DNA from: an uncultured Spirochaetales bacterium
Lineage (GTDB): Bacteria > Spirochaetota > Spirochaetia > Sphaerochaetales > Sphaerochaetaceae
DNA: 55,222 bases
NCBI GenBank assembly: GCA_934277975.1
Contig: CAKQWE010000006.1
Location: forward strand, 1-55,222
Direction: 5' to 3'
The notes beneath the pieces are model-generated. The model did no database searches. It was not told the origin of the DNA and saw only the letters and a list, made by a program, of their open reading frames with translations. A program made the translations under genes and the position numbers. Positions 8,811 to 17,293 of the stretch are shown in pieces; position 1 is the stretch's first letter, and each line of letters opens with the position of its first letter.

Positions 8811-8948
8811 GGTTGATGATGGATAAGGATGGTGGTATGATTTTCCACTAGAGGATCAATTGAAAGTGAGACTTGGGTTTTTGCAAAAATTTCAGAAATG
8901 AGTAAGTGGTCCAAAGCGTTCTGAATAATGGATGAGGAGGAAATGGCA

Positions 8949-10031
8949 ATGTTGAGAGTGCTGCAGGTTGTTACCAAAATGGATCGCGGTGGGCTTGAAA
9001 CAATGCTTATGAACTATTACCGAAACATCGATAGAAGCCTTGTTCAATTTGATTTCTTGCTGCACAGAGAAGAAAAGGGTGCATATGATGATGAGATTCT
9101 GTCTTTGGGTGGTAGGATATACCATGTTCCACGCTTGAATCCTTTGAACCCAGAATACTACAAAGCACTCAATCGTTTTTTTAAAGATCATAGGTATGAT
9201 ATCGTGCATTCCCATTTGGACTGTACCAATTCCTTTCCACTTAGGGCGGCAAAAAAAGCTGGTGTTCCAAATCGAATCGTTCATGTCCACAGCACGAAAC
9301 TGGACTTTGATTATAAATTTCCAGTAAGGGCTGTTTCGAAGCTTCTGACACCGCATTATGCTACGGATTTCTTTGCTTGCGGCGAAGCGGCAGGACGGTG
9401 GGCTTTCCCTCATGAACAATTCACGGTTATGCGTAATGCGATTGAAGTGAAGAAGTATCTGCCAAATCAGAATTTGCGTCAGAGGGTTAGAAATGGATTT
9501 GGTCTTTCTTCTGAATTCGTAGTTGGACATGTCGGACGTTTTGACCCTGCCAAGAATCATGGTTTTCTCCTTAAGGTTTTCTCTGAGTTGAAGAAGGTTG
9601 AACCAAATGCAAAGCTATTGCTTGTCGGTGATGGCGAAAGAATGCATTCAGTCAGAGACGAGGTCTTCAGGCTTGGATTGGAGCAGGATGTGATTCTTAC
9701 AGGGGTTCGTTCGGATGTGAATGAACTGATGCAGGCTATGGATGTATTCGTAATGCCTTCATTGTATGAAGGGTTTCCCGTTGTGATGGTGGAGGCTCAG
9801 GCATCAGGTTTGCCTTGTTTGATGTCTGACAAAGTTCCTAGTGAAAGTGCTCTTGTCGATGGTCTGGTTGCCAGCGTTCCGCTTTCCGAAGGGGTTGATA
9901 CTTGGGTTGATGCCATATTGAAGACAAAGGGAATCGAGCGTACAGATCATTTTGAAGAATTGTCAGACAAGGGCTTTGACATCAAAACCGCAGCGAATTG
10001 GTTGACGGACTACTACTTGTCCAAACTGTGA
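8949..10031 (+). CDS. Family-4 glycosyltransferase (EpsF-like)
   Basis: A GT-B fold transferase of about 360 aa. The N-terminal acceptor half begins MLRVLQVVTKMDRGGLETM, with the glycine-rich loop typical of GT4 enzymes. The donor half has GHVGRFDPAKNHGF, LLLVGDGE and the E-x7-E signature in PSLYEGFPVVMVEAQASG. It probably adds one sugar of the surface polysaccharide on the cytoplasmic face; the sugar cannot be told from sequence. ATG 8949 was chosen because GAGGAGG lies eight bases upstream. In-frame ATGs at 8928 and 8943 are too close to that site. The next gene starts 9 bases after the stop, so they form an operon. Confidence 0.9.
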   Translation: MLRVLQVVTKMDRGGLETMLMNYYRNIDRSLVQFDFLLHREEKGAYDDEILSLGGRIYHVPRLNPLNPEYYKALNRFFKDHRYDIVHSHLDCTNSFPLRAAKKAGVPNRIVHVHSTKLDFDYKFPVRAVSKLLTPHYATDFFACGEAAGRWAFPHEQFTVMRNAIEVKKYLPNQNLRQRVRNGFGLSSEFVVGHVGRFDPAKNHGFLLKVFSELKKVEPNAKLLLVGDGERMHSVRDEVFRLGLEQDVILTGVRSDVNELMQAMDVFVMPSLYEGFPVVMVEAQASGLPCLMSDKVPSESALVDGLVASVPLSEGVDTWVDAILKTKGIERTDHFEELSDKGFDIKTAANWLTDYYLSKL

Positions 10032-10039
10032 GAGTGTGA

Positions 10040-11134
10040 GTGGAAATGCATAAAAGGGAACAGAATCCACCTAGGGTATACCTATATATCGATGTTCTTG
10101 GCGGGGGCGGTGCTGAACGTGTTATGGCAAATCTTGCAAACGCCTTTGCTTCGGATGGGTACGATACTACAATGATCACCTCATACAGGGTGGAAGAAGA
10201 ATATCATTTGGATAATGGTGTCAGAAGACTTGTATTGGAGGAACCTGAACTCAGACAATCCCGCATTCGTAGGAATGTAAGCCGTATTGCAAAGCTACAT
10301 AGAATTTGCAAAGAAGGAAAACCTGATATTCTGATTTCATTCATGGCCGAATCGAATTTTCGTGCGATTCTTGCAACAAGGTTTCTACCCGTGAAGACCT
10401 TGATTTCCGTGCGAAACGATCCTTGCAAGGAATATCCTGGAAAGGAAGGGGCTTTTGTCGGAAAGGTTCTGCTTCCAATGGCAGACGGATGCGTATTCCA
10501 AACGAAAGACGCACAACAGTGGTTCCCTAGACGACTACAAAAAAAATCCAGGGTCATCTACAATGCTGTAAACGAAGATTTCTATAACATTGAGAGAACC
10601 CCTGCCAGAGGGGAGATCGTCACATGCGGTCGTTTGGTGGAACAAAAGAACCATGCGCTTTTGATAGAGGCTTTTTCCGAAGTGTCAAAAAACTATCCAG
10701 AAGCCGTCCTTAAGATTTATGGGGAAGGGATTCTCCATGAACAGTTACAGAGAAAAATCGAAGGGATGGGGCTCTCTCAAAAGGTTTTTCTGATGGGGAC
10801 TTCAAATAACGTTGGAAGTGTTCTCAAGACGGCTGATCTTTTTGTTTTATCATCGGATTATGAAGGAATGCCAAATGCCTTAATGGAGGCTTTGGCTGCA
10901 GGGGTACCTTGCATTTCAACTGATTGTCCGTGTGGTGGGCCTAAGGAACTTTTTGGTGAAGAATTGAAAAAGAACTTGGTGAAATGCGGAGATTCCAAGC
11001 AGTTGGCTGAACTTATTTCTTGTAGACTTTCAGAAAACGGAATTGGATTAGAAGAGAAGAGGCGTGCGGCTTTGTTTCTTCCTGAAGTGGTGAATGCCGA
11101 ATGGGAAGAATACATTGAAAGTCTTATAAAATAA
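10040..11134 (+). CDS. Family-4 glycosyltransferase
   Basis: A GT-B transferase of 364 aa starting at GTG 10040. The N-terminal loop VLGGGGAERVMANLA is the classic GT4 nucleotide-sugar fold entry. The donor domain shows EIVTCGRLVEQKNHALLIEAF, LKIYGEG and the E-x7-E motif in SSDYEGMPNALMEALAAGVP. It resembles polysaccharide transferases that act after a WsaF/EpsF-like step, but the linkage is unknown. It lies 9 bp after the previous transferase and 50 bp before the ATP-grasp gene, in the same operon. An alternative ATG is at 10046. Confidence 0.9.
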   Translation: MEMHKREQNPPRVYLYIDVLGGGGAERVMANLANAFASDGYDTTMITSYRVEEEYHLDNGVRRLVLEEPELRQSRIRRNVSRIAKLHRICKEGKPDILISFMAESNFRAILATRFLPVKTLISVRNDPCKEYPGKEGAFVGKVLLPMADGCVFQTKDAQQWFPRRLQKKSRVIYNAVNEDFYNIERTPARGEIVTCGRLVEQKNHALLIEAFSEVSKNYPEAVLKIYGEGILHEQLQRKIEGMGLSQKVFLMGTSNNVGSVLKTADLFVLSSDYEGMPNALMEALAAGVPCISTDCPCGGPKELFGEELKKNLVKCGDSKQLAELISCRLSENGIGLEEKRRAALFLPEVVNAEWEEYIESLIK

Positions 11135-11184
11135 TACCTATACTTGATTATGTTCTCTGAAAAACGAAAGGAGTATGAGCGACA

Positions 11185-12546
11185 ATGGAGTTTAAAAAGA
11201 TTCCTAGGTATTTATATCAGGCAATTACTGATAGGAAAATCCGTTTCTTGTACCTATCTTCTCTTGGTCTCTTCAACGGGCTTTCTGATGAAAAGTACCT
11301 TAAGTTGAGATATAAAGCTGAGTTAGGGAAGGATCTTAATTTGGAGAATCCACGGACCTTCAATGAAAAGCTCCAATGGCTAAAGCTTTACAATCGAAAG
11401 CCTGAATACACAATGATGGTCGATAAGTACAAGGTTCGCCAGTATATTGCGGATACGATAGGCGAACAGTACCTCATTCCATTGTTGGGTGTTTGGGATG
11501 ACCCGGATGAGATTGATTTTGATGCCCTTCCCAATCAGTTTGTATTGAAGTGCAACCACAACTCCGGGACTGGCATGTGCATATGCAAGGACAAATCAAA
11601 ACTGAACATCAAAGAGGTGAAGAAAGGTCTGAGAAAAGGACTGGCTGAGGACTACTATCTTCTCGGACGAGAATGGCCGTACAAGGATGTTCCTCGCAAG
11701 ATCATCGCTGAAGAATACATGGAGGACTCGGAAACCTCTGAGCTTCGTGATTACAAGTTCTTCTGCTTTGGTGGTGTTGCAAAGTGCTATAAGGTTAATT
11801 TTGATAAATTCGTGAAAGTTCATGGCAATTACTTTACTCCAGACGGAAAAACGCTGAAGTTGGGAGATGAGGATAGCCCTCCTGATTTTGATAGGTCCCT
11901 GCCAACCCCTCCGAATCTTGAGAAAATGAAGGAACTTGCTACAAAACTGTCAAATGAGCACCCTTTTCTACGTACGGATTTCTATGATGTAGACGGAAGG
12001 ATATACTTTGGAGAATTGACGTTCTATCACGATGCCGGGTTTTGCAAATTCATCTATGAAGGAAACGACGAACTTCTTGGTTCTTGGCTGAAGCTTCCTG
12101 AATCGGCTGGGGGGGGGTACTGCCTAGTATATAAGGATTTGCTGTGCCATTTGTCTTTCTCGACGGGAAAGGACCAAGGACTAAAGGATTACAAGTTCTA
12201 TTGTTTTGATGGCTGCGTGAAATTCGTAATGATCAACTCGGACCGCAATACTGAAAAGCCTACAAAGGCCGACTACTTTGACCGAGACTTCAACTGGCTT
12301 GGTCTTACATGGGGATACCAGCATGCAGATGTTAGGCCTGCGAAACCTCGTAGATACGACGAGATGATAGCTATTGCTGAAAAGCTTTCAAAGGGGTTGC
12401 CTCATGTCAGAGTTGATTTGTATGAATGCAATGGTCAGGTTCTCTTTGGAGAATTGACCTTCTTTGACGGAAGCGGTTTTGAAGCATTCGATCCAAGCGA
12501 ATGGGATTATAGAATCGGAGGGATGTTGAAACTTTCCAGGGAATAA
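11185..12546 (+). CDS. TupA-like ATP-grasp enzyme with extra C-terminal module
   Basis: A 453-aa member of the TupA-like ATP-grasp family (PF14305 type), thought to form amide links on polysaccharide. AAAGGAG precedes ATG 11185. Residues 1-307 form a full single enzyme comparable to the 304-aa paralogue at 16382. They include FNEKLQWLKLY, VLKCNHNSGTGMCICKD, RDYKFFCFGG and GELTFYHDAG. Residues 325-453 then repeat the C-terminal half (KDYKFYCFDG, HVRVDLYECNG, GELTFFDGSGFE). A run of nine G (12109-12117) encodes G309-G311 at the join. With eight G the protein ends after residue 313, and with ten after 316, leaving the natural single-module enzyme. Slippage would thus toggle the extra module. Confidence 0.85.
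   Translation: MEFKKIPRYLYQAITDRKIRFLYLSSLGLFNGLSDEKYLKLRYKAELGKDLNLENPRTFNEKLQWLKLYNRKPEYTMMVDKYKVRQYIADTIGEQYLIPLLGVWDDPDEIDFDALPNQFVLKCNHNSGTGMCICKDKSKLNIKEVKKGLRKGLAEDYYLLGREWPYKDVPRKIIAEEYMEDSETSELRDYKFFCFGGVAKCYKVNFDKFVKVHGNYFTPDGKTLKLGDEDSPPDFDRSLPTPPNLEKMKELATKLSNEHPFLRTDFYDVDGRIYFGELTFYHDAGFCKFIYEGNDELLGSWLKLPESAGGGYCLVYKDLLCHLSFSTGKDQGLKDYKFYCFDGCVKFVMINSDRNTEKPTKADYFDRDFNWLGLTWGYQHADVRPAKPRRYDEMIAIAEKLSKGLPHVRVDLYECNGQVLFGELTFFDGSGFEAFDPSEWDYRIGGMLKLSRE
12109..12117 (+). repeat. G9 tract between the two ATP-grasp modules
   Basis: Nine G bases coding Gly309-311. Both alternative frames hit a stop within five codons (TAG after G8, TAA after G10), exactly at the domain boundary. Confidence 0.95.
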
Positions 12547-12562
12547 TTACTATAGAAGGGCT

Positions 12563-14059
12563 ATGAGAAAAGATCTGCTGGTGAAAAACTCGGTTGCCTC
12601 TCTGTTGTTTCAGGTGACTGCCATTGTCTGTGGTTTCGTTCTGCCTAGGGTCTTTCTTCAGCACTTTGGGTCTGAAGTCAATGGTCTTGTGAACTCGATC
12701 TCCCAGTTTCTGAGTGTGGTGTCTTTCCTTGAGCTTGGCGTGGGGGCCGTTGTCCAATCTTCCCTCTACAAACCACTTGCAGACAAAGACAACCGCCAAA
12801 TAAGCTGTGTGGTTGTGTCTGCGAATAGATTCTTCCGAACGATAGCGTTGGTTCTTCTGGTTTACGTTGTTGTTCTGATGCTTGTCTACCCAATGATTTC
12901 GAATCAGGATTTCGATGGAGTCTTCACTTCAATCCTGATAGGGGCGATGTCCATCAGTTCGTTCGCCCAGTACTATTTTGGCATTGTCGATTCCATCCTC
13001 CTTACTGCCGACCAACGTGGCTATATCCAATACAATGCACAGACGATAGCCTTGGTTCTGAACACGGTCGCATGCGTAGCCATGATTTCGGCGGGATGCT
13101 CCGTCCAGATGGTCAAGCTGGTCTCATCCCTGATCTTTCTGGTCAGGCCATTGGTGCTCCGCGTCTATGTGAACAGACGATATGGAATCGACAGGAAGGT
13201 CAAGTACGAGGAAGAGCCGATCAAGCAGAAATGGAGCGGTGTTGCACAGCATGTTGCGTCCGTTGTCCTGAACGGGACGGACGTGATTGTATTGACGGTG
13301 TTCTCCTCATTGTCCAATGTATCGATCTATTCCGTCTACTATTTGGTCGTAAGTGGTGTGAAGACTCTGTTCATGTCCATAACCGATGGGTTTCAGGCTG
13401 TACTTGGAGAGCTTTGGGCGAAGCAGAGGTTGGAGGAGCTTGACTCTTTCTTTGGATGGGTCGAGTGGGTGGTCCACACCGGGACCACATTCGTCTTTGC
13501 GTGTACTGCGGTGCTGATCGTCCCTTTCGTACAGGTATACACCCTAGGTGTCACTGATGCGGACTACGTTCAACCTTTGTTTGCCGTTCTGCTTACATTG
13601 GCGAATGCAATGCATTGCATGAGGCTTCCATACAACATCATGGTGCTGGCCGCCGGACATTACAGACAGACTCAGAGGAACTATATCGTCGCCGTTGTCT
13701 TGAATGTCGTTATATCTGTTCTGACGGTGGAGATCTGGGGCTTGGTCGGTGTGGCGATAGGAACTTTTGTTGCCATGGCATATCAGACGATCTGGCTTTT
13801 TGTCTACGATTCGAAGAATCTGATCCGCTGGCCGTTGAAGAATGTCTCAAAGCAGTTCGCAGTGGATGCATTGAGTTCTGTTCTGATCGTTGCCGTTGGG
13901 AGGAGGATGGTTTTCAACGATACCAGCTATCTGGGATGGATTCTTCTCGCCTTCAAAGTTGCATCCGTGGCGGCTGCCATAGTCATCGCTGTCAACTGCA
14001 CCTTCTATGTGGACAGAATGAAACAGATGTTCGATAGAGTCAGGAGTAGGTTTTTATGA
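12563..14059 (+). CDS. Wzx-like polysaccharide flippase
   Basis: A 498-aa polytopic membrane protein with 12-14 hydrophobic segments in the pattern of MATE/MOP polysaccharide transporters. The opening NSVASLLFQVTAIVCGFVLPR and the segment LGVGAVVQSSLYKPLA resemble the conserved N-lobe of O-antigen flippases. It would move the lipid-linked repeat unit across the inner membrane, between the glycosyltransferases before it and the EpsG-like polymerase after it. It starts 16 bp after the ATP-grasp stop and is the last gene of the first capsule transcript; the next gene converges on it from the opposite strand 13 bp away. Confidence 0.85.
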   Translation: MRKDLLVKNSVASLLFQVTAIVCGFVLPRVFLQHFGSEVNGLVNSISQFLSVVSFLELGVGAVVQSSLYKPLADKDNRQISCVVVSANRFFRTIALVLLVYVVVLMLVYPMISNQDFDGVFTSILIGAMSISSFAQYYFGIVDSILLTADQRGYIQYNAQTIALVLNTVACVAMISAGCSVQMVKLVSSLIFLVRPLVLRVYVNRRYGIDRKVKYEEEPIKQKWSGVAQHVASVVLNGTDVIVLTVFSSLSNVSIYSVYYLVVSGVKTLFMSITDGFQAVLGELWAKQRLEELDSFFGWVEWVVHTGTTFVFACTAVLIVPFVQVYTLGVTDADYVQPLFAVLLTLANAMHCMRLPYNIMVLAAGHYRQTQRNYIVAVVLNVVISVLTVEIWGLVGVAIGTFVAMAYQTIWLFVYDSKNLIRWPLKNVSKQFAVDALSSVLIVAVGRRMVFNDTSYLGWILLAFKVASVAAAIVIAVNCTFYVDRMKQMFDRVRSRFL

Positions 14060-14072
14060 TTGAAGCAATCGT

Positions 14073-15164
14073 TTAGCCGAATATCGTTGCATATGGTGTA
14101 ATGCAAAGCTCCCTAAGGTCGAAGTGAAGACAAACTGCGTAATAGGCGACGGCTGCGATATATATCAGAATTTCGAATGCATATACAAGTTTCTTGTTTT
14201 CATTGGTTTCAAGAAGATTCGGTATCGCGACAGATGCAAAAGGGAACAGTGTCATTGTACTGAATCTGGAAAATATAGGCATATACATGCTCAAGGCCTC
14301 GATTGGCAGAGTGAGCATGAAAGTCCAAAAGAATGTCTTCTCCCTGTCGTCGAACGAGGTGTTCTGATTCATGAATACAGCTAGGAATCCTGCAATCAAA
14401 ACGATGAGGATTGGCATTTCCTTGAATTCGAAGGTGTAGTCAAGATAGGACCAGCCGCTACCTGTAAAGGCAACGAATCTTTCCAACAGAGGCCTGATGA
14501 CGAAGGGGAAGACGACTACTATCAAAGCACTAAGGATACAGAACCCTGCAATGGTTTTCCTGTTTATTGGAATGTAGCTTAAAGGATAAGCTAGAACGAA
14601 AAGAAGGGCTGTTGTGTGGAACAGACTTGCCAGATAGACGAAAAGGATGAAGGGCAGAGGCTTTCTGTTCTTCATTGCCTCCGCAGCGTATATGAGGACT
14701 GCTAGGGAAAGAGCCTGTCTGAGGATGCAGTAGGTATAGTCGAAAAAACCAAACCCTACCAACAAAGCAAAGCTAAGCACTGGGTTGGATGAGTTCTTTC
14801 TAATCATGTAGTAGGCGCTGCCAAGGCAAATGGCGGCATGTGCAACCAAAAGCCACTGGAAATCCAGATGCAGGGTGGAGAATATCCATGTGAAGAGTTC
14901 ATATCCCCATTCCGTCCCCGCTATGAACCCTTTTCGCAGAAAACGGAAATCCTGAATCAAAGATTTGAATGATACTCCTTTCAGTGTTTCATACATTGAT
15001 TCGTAGGCGAGTAGATCTACACCCGTATATCTAGATCTGATTGAAAGAACAATGAAGAGTATACAAAAGGAAACTATAAGGGTTATTCTATCGCGGTTTT
15101 CCCTTTTCCGCATGACAAACATGAGAATTACTGGAATCAGTAAAAACGATATATAAATCACCAT
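14073..15164 (-). CDS. EpsG/Wzy-like polysaccharide polymerase
   Basis: A 363-aa membrane protein with about ten hydrophobic helices, of the EpsG family. The signatures are an early RSRYTGVDLLAYESMYE segment and TEWGYELFTWIF, which match the conserved D-x3-Y and GYE-F-W features of EpsG polymerases. It probably polymerises the exported repeat unit in the periplasm. It is transcribed against the rest of the capsule genes. Upstream, TTGCAA (15195-15200) and TATAGA (15173-15178) are 16 bp apart, and the -10 lies only 8 bp from ATG 15164. No Shine-Dalgarno is visible, so the messenger may be nearly leaderless. Confidence 0.8.
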   Translation of the reverse strand: MVIYISFLLIPVILMFVMRKRENRDRITLIVSFCILFIVLSIRSRYTGVDLLAYESMYETLKGVSFKSLIQDFRFLRKGFIAGTEWGYELFTWIFSTLHLDFQWLLVAHAAICLGSAYYMIRKNSSNPVLSFALLVGFGFFDYTYCILRQALSLAVLIYAAEAMKNRKPLPFILFVYLASLFHTTALLFVLAYPLSYIPINRKTIAGFCILSALIVVVFPFVIRPLLERFVAFTGSGWSYLDYTFEFKEMPILIVLIAGFLAVFMNQNTSFDDREKTFFWTFMLTLPIEALSMYMPIFSRFSTMTLFPFASVAIPNLLETNENKKLVYAFEILIYIAAVAYYAVCLHFDLRELCITPYATIFG

Positions 15165-15172
15165 GTCTGTAG

Positions 15173-15200
15173 TCTATAGCTGAAAAACGATTTCTTGCAA
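15173..15200 (-). promoter_or_regulatory. Promoter of the EpsG-like gene
   Basis: On the minus strand TTGCAA (complement of 15195-15200), a 16-bp spacer and TATAGA (complement of 15173-15178). Only eight bases separate the -10 from the start codon. Confidence 0.45.
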
Positions 15201-15253
15201 CAAGGTCTATGGAAATGAACATATTAACGGCATTGTCTACTGTTGCAAAACGC

Positions 15254-15281
15254 TTGACTAGAATGCCTTGTAGGGTATGAT
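15254..15281 (+). promoter_or_regulatory. Promoter of the second capsule transcript
   Basis: TTGACT (15254-15259), a 16-bp spacer and TATGAT (15276-15281). This is a good consensus match 21 bp before the glycosyltransferase start at 15303, with AAAGGAAGG as the ribosome site. It would drive the five-gene run to 20972. Confidence 0.6.
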
Positions 15282-15302
15282 GTCAAGTGCAAAGGAAGGC
15301 GC

Positions 15303-16376
15303 ATGAAGATACTTGTTCTTTCGAATCTCATTTCATATACGTACAACTTTAGAAAGGAAATCATTGAGACCTTTGTGTCCAAGGGGCATGAAGTTGTCGT
15401 AGTGTGTGATGTGGACGATGTCTCGAAACGTGATGAACTTGAGAGAATCTGTAGGATCATTGACGTTCCGTTCCATGGAAAGGGGACGAATCCAAAAGAG
15501 GAGCTGAAGCTCATTGGAACCTATTCCGCAATAATGAGGAGCGAAAAGCCTGATATCTTGTTCTCGTTTACCATAAAGATGAACCTCTATGGGGGTCTGG
15601 TTGCAAAGAGGCTCTACATACCATATGTTCCAATGATCACCGGCCTTGGAGAACTTGAGAAGGAGGGGAAACTCAAGAAACTTCTTATGTTCCTACATAA
15701 ACGTGTAATGCCAAAGGCCAAATGCATTGTGTTCCAGAATGAGGACAATAGGGATTTCTTCAAAAGGAACGGTATAGCGTTCAAACGCTCTCTGGTCGTT
15801 CCCGGTTCCGGTATCAACCTTGATAAATTCAAAGTCCAACCATATCCCACAGAAGGAAAAACCGTGTTTGGTTTTCTTGGAAGGTTCATAGAAGCCAAGG
15901 GTGTTTCAGAGTTTCTAAAGTGCGCAGAGGATATGGCTTCCGACGACATTTTGTTCATTGCCGCAGGTACAATGGATGACAAATATAAGGAGCTTGTCGA
16001 AAGGTTGGTTGAAGAAGGGAAGCTTCGCTATGACGGAGAGCTTGCGGATTCTAGGGGTTTCCTTGAAGAGGCGAGTTGTCTTGTACTTCCTACATATCAT
16101 CCAGAGGGCTTGTCCAACGTCATCCTTGAGGCCTGTGCTACAGGTAGGCCTGTGATATGCACTCCAAGGACTGGATGCAAGGAGATCGTTGAAGACGGGG
16201 TGAATGGCTTCTACTGCAGTGCAAGGGATGTGGATAATCTGGAGTCTGTCCTCAAAAGATTCCTCTCATTGCCAAACGAAGAACGAATGAGGATGGGGGA
16301 GAACGGGCGTAGGATCGTTGAAGGCAGGTTCGATAGGAAGATAGTCGTTGCCGAGTACCTTTCCCTCTTGGAGTAG
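15303..16376 (+). CDS. Family-4 glycosyltransferase (CapM/PglA-like)
   Basis: A 357-aa GT-B transferase. It begins MKILVLSNLISYTYNFRKE; FSFTIKMNLYGGL and MITGLGELE are typical of the subgroup that adds an N-acetylhexosamine to lipid-linked sugars in bacterial glycan pathways. The donor side has FGFLGRFIEAKGVSEF, the E-x7-E site in HPEGLSNVILEACATG, and EIVEDGVNGFYC. It probably adds an early sugar of the repeat unit. It has its own good promoter at 15254-15281 and is followed by the ATP-grasp gene after 5 bp. Confidence 0.9.
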   Translation: MKILVLSNLISYTYNFRKEIIETFVSKGHEVVVVCDVDDVSKRDELERICRIIDVPFHGKGTNPKEELKLIGTYSAIMRSEKPDILFSFTIKMNLYGGLVAKRLYIPYVPMITGLGELEKEGKLKKLLMFLHKRVMPKAKCIVFQNEDNRDFFKRNGIAFKRSLVVPGSGINLDKFKVQPYPTEGKTVFGFLGRFIEAKGVSEFLKCAEDMASDDILFIAAGTMDDKYKELVERLVEEGKLRYDGELADSRGFLEEASCLVLPTYHPEGLSNVILEACATGRPVICTPRTGCKEIVEDGVNGFYCSARDVDNLESVLKRFLSLPNEERMRMGENGRRIVEGRFDRKIVVAEYLSLLE

Positions 16377-16381
16377 CTGTG

Positions 16382-17293
16382 ATGGATGAAGGGAGAATAA
16401 AGAAGCTTAAAAAGATTTTTGGAAAGAACGTGATTGCCTTTTTCTATAGGTCTCTATGGTTTCTGTCCGACAAGTCGTTCATAGAGTTGATTTACAGACT
16501 AAGAATGGGAAAGAGGCTCAACTTGGACAATCCAAAGACGTTTACGGAGAAACTGCAGTGGCTCAAGCTCTATGACCACAATCCAATGTACACCATAATG
16601 GCGGACAAGATTGGGATGCGCCGTTTCGTTGAGGAGCGTCTTGGATGCGGCTATACGGTTCCGCTCGTTGGTGTGTATGATGGTTTCAAGGAAATCGGTC
16701 TAGAAAAGCTCCCTTCCCAATTCGTGATGAAGACGTCTCATGACAGCGGGAGCTATATCGTGTGCAGGGACAAGGCGGCCTTTGATTTCAAAGCGGCCAG
16801 AAAGGCCATGACTCGTAGTCTTCGTAGAAACTACTACAAAAGGACCCGCGAGTGGCAGTATAAGGATATCGTGCCAAAGATTGTCGTGGAGGAATTCCTG
16901 TCTGACGGAAACGAGGCCCTTACGGACTATAAGTTCTTCTGTTTCAATGGGAAGTGCGAGTTCCTGTACATTATGCCTGATACGGATAGGTCTTCGCCAC
17001 AGGCCATTTTGGATGCTGAATTCAGAAAGCTTCCATTTGGCATGGAAGACAACCCTGCAAGTTCCATGCCCGAGAAGCCTTCCTGCTTTGAGGAGATGAA
17101 GCGGATTGCTCAGGTGCTTTCACATGGAATTCCGTTTTTGCGTGTTGACATGTACCTAGTGAACGGGAAAGTATACGTTGGAGAGTTGACGTTCTACCAT
17201 TATGGTGGCTACATACCGTTCTCTCCTCCTGAATGGGATGAAAAGATTGGGGATCTCCTCGATTTGGACGGGGTGAAAGGAGTTGAAAGATGA
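16382..17293 (+). CDS. TupA-like ATP-grasp enzyme, single module
   Basis: A 303-aa ATP-grasp protein, paralogous to the first part of the protein at 11185. Shared blocks are FTEKLQWLKLY, VMKTSHDSGSYIVCRD, TDYKFFCFNG and GELTFYHYGGY. The family is thought to form amide bonds on a glycan using ATP; the acceptor here is unknown. It has no G-tract and ends at DEKIGDLLDLDG, which marks where the longer paralogue's first module should end. ATG 16382 is preferred, with GGAG about 10 bp upstream; GTG 16379 is the alternative. Its stop overlaps the next start (ATGA at 17290), so translation is coupled to the Wzi-like protein. Confidence 0.85.
   Translation: MDEGRIKKLKKIFGKNVIAFFYRSLWFLSDKSFIELIYRLRMGKRLNLDNPKTFTEKLQWLKLYDHNPMYTIMADKIGMRRFVEERLGCGYTVPLVGVYDGFKEIGLEKLPSQFVMKTSHDSGSYIVCRDKAAFDFKAARKAMTRSLRRNYYKRTREWQYKDIVPKIVVEEFLSDGNEALTDYKFFCFNGKCEFLYIMPDTDRSSPQAILDAEFRKLPFGMEDNPASSMPEKPSCFEEMKRIAQVLSHGIPFLRVDMYLVNGKVYVGELTFYHYGGYIPFSPPEWDEKIGDLLDLDGVKGVER

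Noticed and set aside
8928..8948. Upstream starts for the first glycosyltransferase
   Set aside because: ATG 8928 and 8943 lie before or directly on the GAGGAGG site; ATG 8949 has proper spacing and gives the usual family N-terminus.
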